Under the pieces are notes generated by a model. The model saw nothing but the letters and a program-made list of their open reading frames with translations, had not been told where the DNA came from and made no database searches. Below are positions 17,637 to 26,231 of a stretch of 64,000 bases of DNA, piece after piece (the first letter of the stretch is position 1; the number at the start of each line of letters is the position of its first letter). The translations under genes were made by a program, and so were the position numbers. Origin of the DNA: DATIRA01 sp963766505 (GTDB taxonomy: Bacteria > Pseudomonadota > Gammaproteobacteria > Steroidobacterales > Steroidobacteraceae); NCBI GenBank assembly GCA_963766505.1, contig CAVYAL010000001.1:620001-684000 (forward strand). Direction: 5' to 3'.

Positions 17637-18773
17637 TCAGCGGTCCAGGCTCTTGCGAAACCGGACGCGTGCGAGCCCGAAGAACACGGCCCCGATCGCG
17701 AGCATCGCGAGCATGTTGGGAATCATCACCGCCCACACGTCGCCGGCCAGGAACACCGTCTGCAGCGCGGCGATGAAGTAGCGTGCGGGCACGACCCGGG
17801 TGATGGCCTGGATCACGGCCGGCATCGAGTCGATCTCGAACAGGAATCCCGACAGCAGGAAGGCCGGCAGGAATCCGGAGAACAGTGCCGCCTGCGCGGC
17901 GATGAACTGGTTGCGCGCGATCGAGGAGATCAGCAGTCCCTGGCCGAGGGCCGGTGCGAGGAACACGGCAGACAGCAGCAGCAGCATGGACCATGAGCCC
18001 CGCAACGGGACGTCGAAGACCTGCAGCGCGAGCATCGCCGAGCCCAGCGTCGCGATGAGGCCGAGCGCGAAGTACGGCAGCAGCTTGCCGACCAGGATCT
18101 CCGGCACCTGTGCAGGCGTCGACAGCAGCGCCTCCATCGTGCCGCGCTCCCACTCGCGCGCGACCACCAGCGCGGTGAGCAGCGTGCCGATCATCGTCAT
18201 CACGATCGCAATCGCACCGGGCACCAGGAACCTGCGGCTCTCGATCTCCGGGTTGAACCAGAATCGCGGGCGCAGCTCGACCAGTGCCTGCGGAGCCATG
18301 TTCCTCGAAGCGGCCCACTGCGTGATCACACCCTCGGCGTACCCGGCGACGAAATTCGCGGTGTTGGGCTGCGAGCCGTCGGTGATCACCTGCACCAGCG
18401 GTTCCACGCCTGAACCTCGCAGGCGCCGCTCGAAGTCCTGCGGTATCACGACGAACCCCCGCAGCTCGCCCGCCACCAGGGCGGCCTCGAGCTCACGACG
18501 GTCGCGGGCCGGCGTGACGCGGAAGTACCGGGTGGCGCCGTAGGCGGCGGCAAGCGAGCGCGCCGACGCACCGTCGGACTCGAGCACGACGCCGATCGGG
18601 ACCTTGCGAAGATCCAGCGACACCGCATAGGCGAACAGGAACAGCAGCAGCACCGGGAGCACGAAAGCGATCAGGATGGCCGACGGGTCCCGCAGCACCT
18701 GCAGGCTCTCCTTGCGTACCAGCGCAGCGAGCCGCCGCACCGCGAGGGACCTGGTTGCGGGGCGTCCGCTCAT
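17637..18773 (-). CDS. ybhS: ABC-2 type transporter permease, YbhS-like
   Basis: Second membrane subunit (378 aa; E. coli YbhS about 377). An N-terminal helix at about residues 30-48 (ILIAFVLPVLLLFLFAYAVS) is followed by a periplasmic segment and a C-terminal bundle of about five helices, with the ABC-2 signature region around AREWERGTMEALLSTP. Its ATG overlaps the ybhF stop by four bases (ATGA). Paralogous to the next gene; the two probably form a heterodimeric channel served by the double ATPase. Confidence 0.86.
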   Translation of the reverse strand: MSGRPATRSLAVRRLAALVRKESLQVLRDPSAILIAFVLPVLLLFLFAYAVSLDLRKVPIGVVLESDGASARSLAAAYGATRYFRVTPARDRRELEAALVAGELRGFVVIPQDFERRLRGSGVEPLVQVITDGSQPNTANFVAGYAEGVITQWAASRNMAPQALVELRPRFWFNPEIESRRFLVPGAIAIVMTMIGTLLTALVVAREWERGTMEALLSTPAQVPEILVGKLLPYFALGLIATLGSAMLALQVFDVPLRGSWSMLLLLSAVFLAPALGQGLLISSIARNQFIAAQAALFSGFLPAFLLSGFLFEIDSMPAVIQAITRVVPARYFIAALQTVFLAGDVWAVMIPNMLAMLAIGAVFFGLARVRFRKSLDR

Positions 18774-20527
18774 GCGGCCTCCCGGGGCTCGCGGGACGCA
18801 TCGCGCTCGTCAGCCTGTTCGATCAGCCGGATGAAGGCGTCCTCCATCGTCGCCTCCTGGCCCGGCGCCGCGGCCGCAGCCTTCAGGCGGTCAGGCGTGT
18901 CGAGCGCGATCAGTCTTGCGCGGTACATCAGCGCGACGCGGTCGCAGTACTCCGCCTCGTCCATGAAGTGCGTCGTGACCAGCACGGTCACACCGCGTCG
19001 CACCAGGCCGTTGATGTGGGTCCAGAACTCCCGGCGCGTGATCGGGTCGACGCCGGAGGTCGGCTCGTCCAGGAACAGCACGGGCGGCCGATGCATCAGC
19101 GCACAGGCGAGCGCGAGTCGCTGCTTGAACCCGAGTGGCAGCTGATCCGGCGCCGCCTCCATGAAGCGCTGCAGTTGCAGCGTTTCCACCATCTCCTCGA
19201 TGCGTTCGCGCTTCAGCGCGCCGTTGAGCCCGTAGACGCCGGCCGAGAACTCGAGGTTCTGCCTGACCGACAGCAGGCCATAGAGCGAGAACTTCTGGGC
19301 CATGTAGCCGAGCTGGCGCTTCGCCCTGCTGGGCGCGTGATGCAGGTCGTGACCGGCGACCTGCGCCTCGCCTGCGCTCGGTCGCAGCAGGCCGCAGAGC
19401 ATCTTGAAGGTCGTGGACTTGCCGGCCCCGTTCGGTCCGAGCAGGCCGAAGATCTCGCCCCTCGGGACCTCGAAACTGACGTCGTCAGCAGCGGTGAAGT
19501 CGCCGAAGCGCTTCGTGAGTCCGCGGGATTCCACGGCGGTTTCCGCAGCGAGCGAAACCGGACTCATCCTCTCGGCGATGGCCGAGGTGCCACCCGGGCC
19601 GCCGCCGAGCAGGTCCACGAACGCATCCTCGAACCGCGGGGCAACGGGCACCAGCTGTGCGCCCGCGCCGCCGGCGAGCTCATCGAGTGCCGCAACGGGT
19701 GCACCCTCGCGCAGCAGCACCCGCACGGCACTGCCCTGGATCGCACCATCGCAGACGGCCGGTCGGTCCAGCGCCTGCGACAGCAGCTGCCTGCGGTCGA
19801 TCCGCGGCGCGACGAGCAGGAAGCTGCGCTCCGCAAGCCGCGCGGTCAGGTCGCCCGGGGGCCCCGAGTAAGCCAGCCGGCCCTCGTTCAGCAGCAGCAC
19901 CGAGTCACAGCGCTCGGCCTCGTCGAGATAGGCGGTGGCCCAGACGACCGCGATTCCCTGCTGCTTGAGCGCCGCGACCATACGCCACAGTTCCTGCCGG
20001 CTGACCGGATCGACGCCGACGCCGGGCTCGTCGAGAAGCAGCACTTCGGGACGGCCCATCAGCGCACAGGCCAGGCCGAGCTTCTGCTTCATCCCGCCGG
20101 AGAGCCGGCCAGCGAGCCGTTCGGTGAACGGCCCGAGGCGCGTGAAGTCCAGCAAGCTGTCGAAGGTCTCCCGATGCGAGCCGGGCTCGAGGCCCCTCAA
20201 TTCGGCATAGAGCCGGAGGTTCTCCAGCACCGAGAGGTCCTCGTACAGTCCGAAGCGTTGCGGCATGTAGCCCACGTGCTGCGGGAGCCTGGCCGCATCC
20301 TGTACCACGTCGAGACCGGCGACGGTGATGCTTCCGGCCGTCGGCGCCATCAGCCCCGCCATCAGCCGCATCAGCGTCGTCTTGCCCGCACCATCGGGTC
20401 CGACCAGCCCGGTCAATTGGCCGGCGAGCATGCGACCGTCGATGCCCTCGAGCGCCTCGAGTCCGCCGAAACGCTTGCATACGCCTGCGAGCTCGACCGC
20501 AGGCGTCTCGCCACTGGCGGGGCACAT
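18770..20527 (-). CDS. ybhF: fused double ABC ATPase, YbhF-like
   Basis: Cytoplasmic energy-coupling protein (585 aa; E. coli YbhF is 578) with two complete ABC domains in tandem. Domain 1 has Walker A VGPDGAGKTT (42-51), LSGGMKQKLGLA and LLLDEPGVGVDP. Domain 2 has LLGPNGAGKSTT near 361-372, LPLGFKQRLALA in place of a standard LSGGQ signature, and LFLDEPTSGVDP. The linker is about 100 residues. It lies between the membrane-fusion protein gene (3-base gap) and ybhS (4-base overlap). The altered second signature is usual in this family and is not decay. Confidence 0.9.
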   Translation of the reverse strand: MCPASGETPAVELAGVCKRFGGLEALEGIDGRMLAGQLTGLVGPDGAGKTTLMRLMAGLMAPTAGSITVAGLDVVQDAARLPQHVGYMPQRFGLYEDLSVLENLRLYAELRGLEPGSHRETFDSLLDFTRLGPFTERLAGRLSGGMKQKLGLACALMGRPEVLLLDEPGVGVDPVSRQELWRMVAALKQQGIAVVWATAYLDEAERCDSVLLLNEGRLAYSGPPGDLTARLAERSFLLVAPRIDRRQLLSQALDRPAVCDGAIQGSAVRVLLREGAPVAALDELAGGAGAQLVPVAPRFEDAFVDLLGGGPGGTSAIAERMSPVSLAAETAVESRGLTKRFGDFTAADDVSFEVPRGEIFGLLGPNGAGKSTTFKMLCGLLRPSAGEAQVAGHDLHHAPSRAKRQLGYMAQKFSLYGLLSVRQNLEFSAGVYGLNGALKRERIEEMVETLQLQRFMEAAPDQLPLGFKQRLALACALMHRPPVLFLDEPTSGVDPITRREFWTHINGLVRRGVTVLVTTHFMDEAEYCDRVALMYRARLIALDTPDRLKAAAAAPGQEATMEDAFIRLIEQADERDASREPREAA

Positions 20528-20530
20528 CGC

Positions 20531-21529
20531 TCAGTCCTCGTGCGCGGGCGGCGCGTCGACTTCCACCGTGACCGGCATGCCCTGCAGCAGGCCCTCGTCG
20601 TCGTCCTCGACCACGATGCGCAGCCGGTAGACGAGATCGGTACGCAGGTCCGTGGTCTCGACCGACTTGGGCGTGAACTCGGCGCGAGGAGAGATGAAGC
20701 CGACGTGACCCTGGTAGACCTTCCCCGAGGAATCCGTGCGGATGCGAACCGACGCGCCCGGCGCGACCCGTCCGAGCTGTGGCTCGCTCACATAGGCCCG
20801 GACGTAGACCGGGTCCCTGAGCGACAGCGTGTACACGGCGTCCCGGCTTCCGACCATGCTGCCGGGCTCACGTACGCGAGCGAGCACCGTGGCGTCGGCC
20901 GGTGACAGGAGCTTCGTGTCCTCGAGCGCAGTGACAGCCTGTGCGCGCGTGGCCTCGGCTGCGGCGACGCGCGCCTCTGCGGCCGCGATGTCCTCGCTGC
21001 GTGCACCTTCCCTCTGCAGCGAGAGCGTCTGTCGCGCGCCGGAGAGCGCCGCGGCAGCCTCGTCCCTCGCGGTCCTGGCGGCTTCGAGCGCCTGCTCGCT
21101 GGTGTTGCGGTTGACCGCGAGTCCCGCCTGCCGGCGGAATTCGCTCTCCGTCCGCTGGAACACGGCTTCGGCCTGGCGCACGGCCTCCTCGGCACGCCGG
21201 ATATCCTGGGTGCGATTGCCGCGTTCGAGCTTCAGCAGCTCGGCCTCGGCCGCCCTGAGCTCGGCCTCGGCCACCGCAAGCGACTCTCGATAGGGCTGCG
21301 GGTCGAGTTCGGCCAGCAGCTCGCCCTTGCGTACGGCCCGGCCCTCCTCCGCGGACATGCTCGCGAGCCGCCCGTCCCGACGGAACGCGAGCTCGACCTC
21401 GCGCACGTCCACGTTGCCGTACAGAACGAGCTCGCCGTCGTTCGACTCATGCTGACGGAAAAACAGATAGGACCCGGCTGCCATCGCGACGAGCAGTACG
21501 ACCACCACCAACTTGCTTCGGGTGCTCAT
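20531..21529 (-). CDS. ybhG: HlyD-family membrane fusion protein, YbhG-like
   Basis: Periplasmic adaptor (332 aa, exactly the length of E. coli YbhG) linking the YbhFSR pump to an outer-membrane channel. An N-terminal anchor lies at residues 7-24, a biotinyl-lipoyl-like half at 37-75, then a long alpha-helical hairpin rich in Ala/Glu/Arg at about 75-205, and the second lipoyl and beta-barrel parts to the end. Its ATG overlaps the cecR stop (ATGA), so repressor and pump genes are one transcript. Confidence 0.9.
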   Translation of the reverse strand: MSTRSKLVVVVLLVAMAAGSYLFFRQHESNDGELVLYGNVDVREVELAFRRDGRLASMSAEEGRAVRKGELLAELDPQPYRESLAVAEAELRAAEAELLKLERGNRTQDIRRAEEAVRQAEAVFQRTESEFRRQAGLAVNRNTSEQALEAARTARDEAAAALSGARQTLSLQREGARSEDIAAAEARVAAAEATRAQAVTALEDTKLLSPADATVLARVREPGSMVGSRDAVYTLSLRDPVYVRAYVSEPQLGRVAPGASVRIRTDSSGKVYQGHVGFISPRAEFTPKSVETTDLRTDLVYRLRIVVEDDDEGLLQGMPVTVEVDAPPAHED

Positions 21530-22227
21530 GCGTCGATTCCTCGCGCGGTCAACTGGGCGGCAATGCTCTCCCGCAGGCTGCGCTGCGCCATCGCGAGCTC
21601 GCGCCCGGTCAGCCTGGTCCAGCCGAGGTGCCGCATCACGCCGGCGCGCGCCGCCCGCCAGACGATCAGCTGTCCGTAGACGGAGACGACTGCGAGACGC
21701 GCCGCGGCTTTGTCACCGTCGCCGCGCAGACGCAGCACGAGCTCGGTCAGCAGCGCGAGCATCCGACCCATGAAGCCGTCGTAGAGCCGGTCGAACGCGG
21801 CAGTGGGCCGTGCCTGCTCGCGAAGGATCAACGCGGACCAGTCCTCGGTCTCCGGGCTGAGCAGCAGCGCAAGCATCCGGTCGGTGATCGACTGCAGCGC
21901 CGGCAGGTAGATCGCCCGCCGCACCTTCGCGCCTCGGGCCGTGTCCGGTTGCCCGAGCAGCGACTCGAGTTCGTGAACGTGGGGCTCGATTCGCTCGCGG
22001 ACCCGTCCGGCGATCTGGTCGAAGACCGCGAGGTACAGGCCCTGCTTGCCGCCGAAGTGGTAGCCGATCAGCGCCTGGTTCACGCCTGCAGCAGTGGCGA
22101 TTCGACGCGTGCTCGCGGCGTCGAAGCCGTCACGGGCGAAGACCGCCATCGCAGCCGCGAGCAGCGCCTCGCGCGTGGCGTCGCCCCGCGGCGGCTGGAT
22201 CTCGAGCGGCTGGCCCGTCACACCCAT
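21526..22227 (-). CDS. cecR: TetR-family repressor, CecR-like
   Basis: Transcription regulator (233 aa; E. coli CecR/YbiH 223 aa). The N-terminal helix-turn-helix spans about 17-62 (TRRIATAAGVNQALIGYHFG) and the C-terminal ligand domain is of the CecR (DUF1956) kind. It heads the efflux operon, so it is expected to repress itself and the pump until a ligand binds. No Shine-Dalgarno sequence precedes ATG 22227, and a good promoter lies only eight bases upstream, pointing to a leaderless transcript. An 18-base palindrome sits between the -35 and -10 elements. Confidence 0.88.
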   Translation of the reverse strand: MGVTGQPLEIQPPRGDATREALLAAAMAVFARDGFDAASTRRIATAAGVNQALIGYHFGGKQGLYLAVFDQIAGRVRERIEPHVHELESLLGQPDTARGAKVRRAIYLPALQSITDRMLALLLSPETEDWSALILREQARPTAAFDRLYDGFMGRMLALLTELVLRLRGDGDKAAARLAVVSVYGQLIVWRAARAGVMRHLGWTRLTGRELAMAQRSLRESIAAQLTARGIDA

Positions 22228-22263
22228 GACGGGAAATTTTAATCAATCGATTAAATTAATCAA
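22228..22263 (-). promoter_or_regulatory. promoter of cecR-ybhGFSR, probably leaderless
   Basis: On the minus strand, -35 TTGATT (22263-22258) and -10 TAAAAT (22241-22236) are separated by 16 bases. The -10 ends eight bases before the cecR ATG, so transcription would begin at or within a few bases of the start codon. The AT-rich block contrasts with the GC-rich surroundings. Confidence 0.7.
22238..22255. promoter_or_regulatory. likely CecR operator palindrome
   Basis: TTTAATC-AATC-GATTAAA: perfect 7-base arms around a 4-base centre, placed in the spacer of the cecR promoter. Size and position suit a TetR-family dimer that shuts off its own operon. Binding by CecR is inferred. Confidence 0.7.
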
Positions 22264-22271
22264 GTGACCAA

Positions 22272-23639
22272 TCAACGCCTTCGACCGCCCGACGATTGCA
22301 GGACCTGGTCGATCGTGACCAGGTCGACGAGTCCGCGGGCACCATACAGCGCCGGCAGGATCACCTCGGGCGCATGGCTGCGGCGCAGCCGGGCGACCTT
22401 CTCGGTGCCGGCGCGATACGCGGGCAGGTACATGCGCCCGAGCAGCGGATGGCGACCCCAGGCCCCGGAGAGCTTGTCCGCGCGCTCCTCGGAAACCAGG
22501 AACTCGGCCCGCAGCGTCGCCCTCACCTTCTCGACGGGCCAGCCCAGCTCCCAGGTGAGGTAGGACGACTGGTTCTTCGCATCGTCCTGCAGCAGCGCGA
22601 GCAGCGTGCCGAGCTGCAGGTCGGGATCGGGCAGCTCCTCCACCTCGCGTACGCCATGCGCCATCAGAATCGCGTTGTTGGCGATGCCCTCGGACAACGC
22701 GGCGCCCCTGGTGTTCATGGTCTGGATGGTCGACTCGAAACCGAGCCGGCCGCGCACGTAGAGCGCCTGGATCCATGCGAAGGTGGTGACGTGGCCCGGC
22801 ACGACCTCGTGCGAGACGAGCTGCATGAACTCTGGCACCGAGATCTCCAGCGCCGCGTTGATCTCGTAGGTCGCCTCGTACTGCGGCGAGCGGTCACGGT
22901 TGCGGGCGTGTCCCAGGTAGTTCATCGAGCCCGAGAACCAGGCATTCTCGATCGGCAGGAAGCGGATGTTCGCGCGCGGCACGTCGCGCAAAGCGCGTGG
23001 CAGGTACGGCACGACGTGCTGCAGCGTCCCGGCATCGAACTGCGCGATGCAGGCCCCGGCGAGCATCGGAATGGACTTCTTCGGCACCATCCGCTCCGCC
23101 CGCCAGGCATCCACGGCCTGGAGCAGCCTGCGCGGCCCGCGCGAGGGGTATCCCTGTGCACGCAGCAGCTCGGCGACCCGCTGGCGCCTGGCGGCGGGTT
23201 GCGACGGCGCGGGTGGCGCGCCGGTCGACGCGATCACGCAGCGCTCGTAAGGCACGGCCGGCCCGCGGCCCAGGATCTCCTGCACCAGGTCCCACATCAC
23301 GAACAGGCACTCGCCCAGGCCGTGCAGATACGCACCGCGCAGGCCGCGCATCACCGCGGCGGCCTCCGACAGCTGCGCGATTGCGTGCGGCACGTCCACC
23401 GCGGCCAGGTACTCGTCCACGGCGGCGCGATCGACCTTCTTCGCCATCACGCCACCGGTGCTGCGAAGTCGCGCCGCCGAGGGATGGGTGTACGCCCTTG
23501 GCAGGCGCTCGTCCGAGAACCACGAATCCGCGATGAAGCGCCCGGTCCCGGACGGGTTCATCACGTCACCTCCCCAGAGCGTGTCGATCCCGAGGATCGC
23601 CGTAGCAGTGGCACGGGCCAGTTTCTTCTCGTCGATCAT
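22272..23639 (-). CDS. DUF885-like putative zinc metallopeptidase
   Basis: A 455-residue cytoplasmic protein without signal peptide. The motif HEVVPGH (about 276-282) followed by SEGIANNA (about 316) matches the HExxPGHH...EGWA pattern of DUF885 proteins, so two histidines and a downstream glutamate probably bind zinc. Full DUF885 proteins are longer (550-600 aa) and have a second H after PGH; here it is Val, so activity may differ. It is the last gene of a five-gene leftward operon with the alcohol and aldehyde dehydrogenases, glutamine-synthetase-like and M81 genes, 19 bases behind the alcohol dehydrogenase. A role as a hydrolase or amidase in that pathway is a guess. Confidence 0.6.
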   Translation of the reverse strand: MIDEKKLARATATAILGIDTLWGGDVMNPSGTGRFIADSWFSDERLPRAYTHPSAARLRSTGGVMAKKVDRAAVDEYLAAVDVPHAIAQLSEAAAVMRGLRGAYLHGLGECLFVMWDLVQEILGRGPAVPYERCVIASTGAPPAPSQPAARRQRVAELLRAQGYPSRGPRRLLQAVDAWRAERMVPKKSIPMLAGACIAQFDAGTLQHVVPYLPRALRDVPRANIRFLPIENAWFSGSMNYLGHARNRDRSPQYEATYEINAALEISVPEFMQLVSHEVVPGHVTTFAWIQALYVRGRLGFESTIQTMNTRGAALSEGIANNAILMAHGVREVEELPDPDLQLGTLLALLQDDAKNQSSYLTWELGWPVEKVRATLRAEFLVSEERADKLSGAWGRHPLLGRMYLPAYRAGTEKVARLRRSHAPEVILPALYGARGLVDLVTIDQVLQSSGGRRR

Positions 23640-23658
23640 CGGCGTGGACTCCGCATTT

Positions 23659-24825
23659 TCACCGCTCGAGTTTTCCGCGAATGCAGTTCAGGTACAGAAC
23701 ACGGAAGTCCTGCTCCGTCATCGCGACCGGATTGCCGCCGGTCGAGGGGTCGGCCAGCGCCTGCGGCGCGAAGGCCGCCGCGTGTTCCTCGCGAACGCCG
23801 ATGTCGCCGAGCGTCTGCGGGATGCCGATATCTGCGCGCAGCGCCAGCACCCAGTCGAGGAAACCGTCGAACGAGGCGTCGCCGAGGCCGAGGTATGCCG
23901 ACAGACGAACCATCTTCTCCTCGATGGCGCTGCGGTTCCAGGCGAGCACGTAGGGCATCACGACGGCGTTGGTGAGCCCGTGATGGCTGCCGAGGTTGGC
24001 CCCGCATGGATGACTGAGGCTGTGCATCGCGCCCAGCCCCTTCTGGAAGGCCGTCGCTCCCATCGACGAGGCCACCAGCATGTGCGACCGGGCCTCGATA
24101 TTGCCGGGCTCGTGGACCGCTACCGGCAGCCACTGCTTCACCAGGCGCATGCCCTCGGCGGCGATGCCCTCGGCCATCGGGTGATACGTCGGAGCGCACC
24201 AGGCCTCCAGGCAGTGGGACAGCGCATCCATGCCGGTCGCGGCCGTCACCTGCGCCGGAAGCCCGACGGTCAGTTCCGGGTCCTCGATCACCAGCGCCGG
24301 CAGCATCCGCGGATGAAAGATGATTTTCTTCGTGTGATCCGACAGGTCCGTGATCACCGAAGCGCGCCCTACCTCCGAACCGGTGCCCGCGGTCGTCGGG
24401 ACGGCCACGACCGGCGCCATGCCGTTCACATCGACGCGCGTGTACCAGTCCTCGCGATCCTCGAAGTCCCACAGCGGGCGCTTCTGCCCGACCATCAGCG
24501 CGATCGCCTTGGCCGCGTCAAGCGCGCTGCCGCCGCCGAACGCGATCACTCCGTCGTGGCCGCCGCTGCGAAATGCCGCGACGCCAAGGCTGATGTTCTG
24601 CTCGACCGGGTTCGGCTGTATGTCCGAGAAAACTCCGCAGTGCAGTCCAGCCTCGCGGCACGAGCCGGCCGCCTGGTCGATCATCGGCAGCCCGGCCAGG
24701 CCGCGATCGGTCACCAGCAGCGGGCTGCGCATGCCGAGACTGCGGCATGCCTCCGGCAGCTCGCGTATCCGGCCGGCCCCGAAGCGGATCGAGGTCGGGT
24801 AGTTCCAGTTGCCCTTGAGTTCCAT
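23659..24825 (-). CDS. iron-containing (group III) alcohol dehydrogenase
   Basis: NAD(P)-dependent Fe-ADH (388 aa) that interconverts an alcohol and an aldehyde. The Rossmann-like N-terminal half has GGGSALDAAK at 97-106 (nucleotide binding) and TTAGTGSEVGRASVI; metal-binding residues are in TGMDALSHCLEAW, MHSLSHPCG and SHHGLTNA. The histidine spacing fits the family, so the site looks intact. It lies 15 bases behind an aldehyde dehydrogenase gene, so the two probably act in sequence: alcohol to aldehyde to acid. The substrate is unknown; the neighbouring gamma-glutamyl ligase homologue suggests an amino alcohol or its gamma-glutamyl adduct. Confidence 0.9.
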   Translation of the reverse strand: MELKGNWNYPTSIRFGAGRIRELPEACRSLGMRSPLLVTDRGLAGLPMIDQAAGSCREAGLHCGVFSDIQPNPVEQNISLGVAAFRSGGHDGVIAFGGGSALDAAKAIALMVGQKRPLWDFEDREDWYTRVDVNGMAPVVAVPTTAGTGSEVGRASVITDLSDHTKKIIFHPRMLPALVIEDPELTVGLPAQVTAATGMDALSHCLEAWCAPTYHPMAEGIAAEGMRLVKQWLPVAVHEPGNIEARSHMLVASSMGATAFQKGLGAMHSLSHPCGANLGSHHGLTNAVVMPYVLAWNRSAIEEKMVRLSAYLGLGDASFDGFLDWVLALRADIGIPQTLGDIGVREEHAAAFAPQALADPSTGGNPVAMTEQDFRVLYLNCIRGKLER

Positions 24826-24840
24826 CGCGGTTCTCCGTGC

Positions 24841-26229
24841 TCAGGTCCTGAGCCGAAGGTGGAAGGACTTCGGCCGGGTGAGATGCTCGTAGCCCACCCT
24901 GGACAGCGTGCAGCCGCGGCCCGAGTCCTTGACGCCCACCCAGGCCAGTCCCGGATCCAGGTAGTCACAGCGGTTCATGAACCAGGTCCCGGTCTCTATG
25001 CGCCGGCCGAGCGCAATGCCGGCCTCGGCGTCGCCGGTCCACACGGCAGCGGTGAGGCCGTAGGGGCTGTCGTTCATCAGTGCGACAGCCTCCTCGTCTG
25101 AGGACACCTTCATCACGCCGGCGACCGGGCCGAATATCTCCTCGCTCATCACAGGCATGCCGTGGTCGACACCGAGCAACAGCTGTGGCGCGAGATACGG
25201 GGTGCCTGCGGCGCTGCGGGGAAACTCCCGCTCGTCTATCGATGCGATCGCACCGGCGGCCACGGACGCGGCCACCTGCCGCCGGATCTCGTCGGCCGCC
25301 GCCACCCGGACGACCGGTCCTAGCGTCGTCTCGGACGAGGTCGGGTCGCCGAGCACGTAGCGCCTGGTCAGCTCGACTGCGCCGGCGACGAAATCGTCGT
25401 AGAGCCGCTCGTGCACATAGATGCGCTGTATGCCGCAGCAGGATTGCCCGCTGTTGAAGAATGCGCCGTCGATGAGGTTCTCGACCGCGTGCCCGAGGTC
25501 CGCATCGTGGCGGACATAGGCTGGATCGCAGCCACCGAGCTCCAGCCCCGTGCCGATGAATCGCTCCGACGCTGCCCGCTGCACCGCGTGACCACCGGCC
25601 ACCGAGCCGGTGAAGGCGACGAAGTCCACGCGCGGGTCGCGTATCGCCCGCTCCGTCGTCGCGTGGGACAGGTGTACGGCCTGGAAGACGCCCTCCGGGA
25701 GCCCGGCCTCGCGAAAGCACTCGGCGAAGCGCTCCGAGCACAGCGGCGTCTGGGCCGAGTGCTTCAGCAGCACGACGTTGCCGGCCATGATCGCAGGCAC
25801 GACGCTGTTCACTGCGATCAGGTAGGGGTAGTTCCAGGCCGCGATCGTGAATACGACGCCCAGCGGTTCGCGCCGGACGAAGCGACGGAAGTCCGGCTTT
25901 GGTCCCGGGTCCACGTCGGCCAGCGCCTCCGGGGCGATCTCGATCATGTAGCGGGCACGCTCCAGCGTGCCTCGTACCTCGTTCGGCGCGTAGCGCAGCG
26001 GCCGGCCCATCTGCCAGGTCAGCTCGAGCGCGATCTCGTCGCGCCTGGACTCGAACGCGTCGCAGAACCTGCGACAGATCGCCGCGCGCGTTGCCAGGTC
26101 CGTATCACGCCACGCGCCGCCCGCCGCCACGGCGCGCTCGAGCAGTTCATCGAGCTCGGCCTCGCCCGCCAGCCTGCGTTCGCAATAAACCGTCCCGTCC
26201 ACGGGAGTGATTGTCTTCTGGATGCTCAT
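24841..26229 (-). CDS. NAD(P)+-dependent aldehyde dehydrogenase
   Basis: Aldehyde dehydrogenase (462 aa) that oxidises an aldehyde to the acid. The catalytic cysteine is in FNSGQSCCGIQRIYVHE and the general-base glutamate in GTGLELGGCDPAYV; the folding signature AAWNYPY and C-terminal EIFGPV are present. ATG 26229 starts only two bases after the stop of the glutamine-synthetase-like gene, so it is preferred over an upstream in-frame codon at 26301. The operon (M81, GS-like, ALDH, Fe-ADH) resembles gamma-glutamylation routes for amines and amino alcohols, such as the Puu and isopropylamine (Ipu) pathways. Confidence 0.9.
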   Translation of the reverse strand: MSIQKTITPVDGTVYCERRLAGEAELDELLERAVAAGGAWRDTDLATRAAICRRFCDAFESRRDEIALELTWQMGRPLRYAPNEVRGTLERARYMIEIAPEALADVDPGPKPDFRRFVRREPLGVVFTIAAWNYPYLIAVNSVVPAIMAGNVVLLKHSAQTPLCSERFAECFREAGLPEGVFQAVHLSHATTERAIRDPRVDFVAFTGSVAGGHAVQRAASERFIGTGLELGGCDPAYVRHDADLGHAVENLIDGAFFNSGQSCCGIQRIYVHERLYDDFVAGAVELTRRYVLGDPTSSETTLGPVVRVAAADEIRRQVAASVAAGAIASIDEREFPRSAAGTPYLAPQLLLGVDHGMPVMSEEIFGPVAGVMKVSSDEEAVALMNDSPYGLTAAVWTGDAEAGIALGRRIETGTWFMNRCDYLDPGLAWVGVKDSGRGCTLSRVGYEHLTRPKSFHLRLRT

Positions 26230-26231
26230 GG

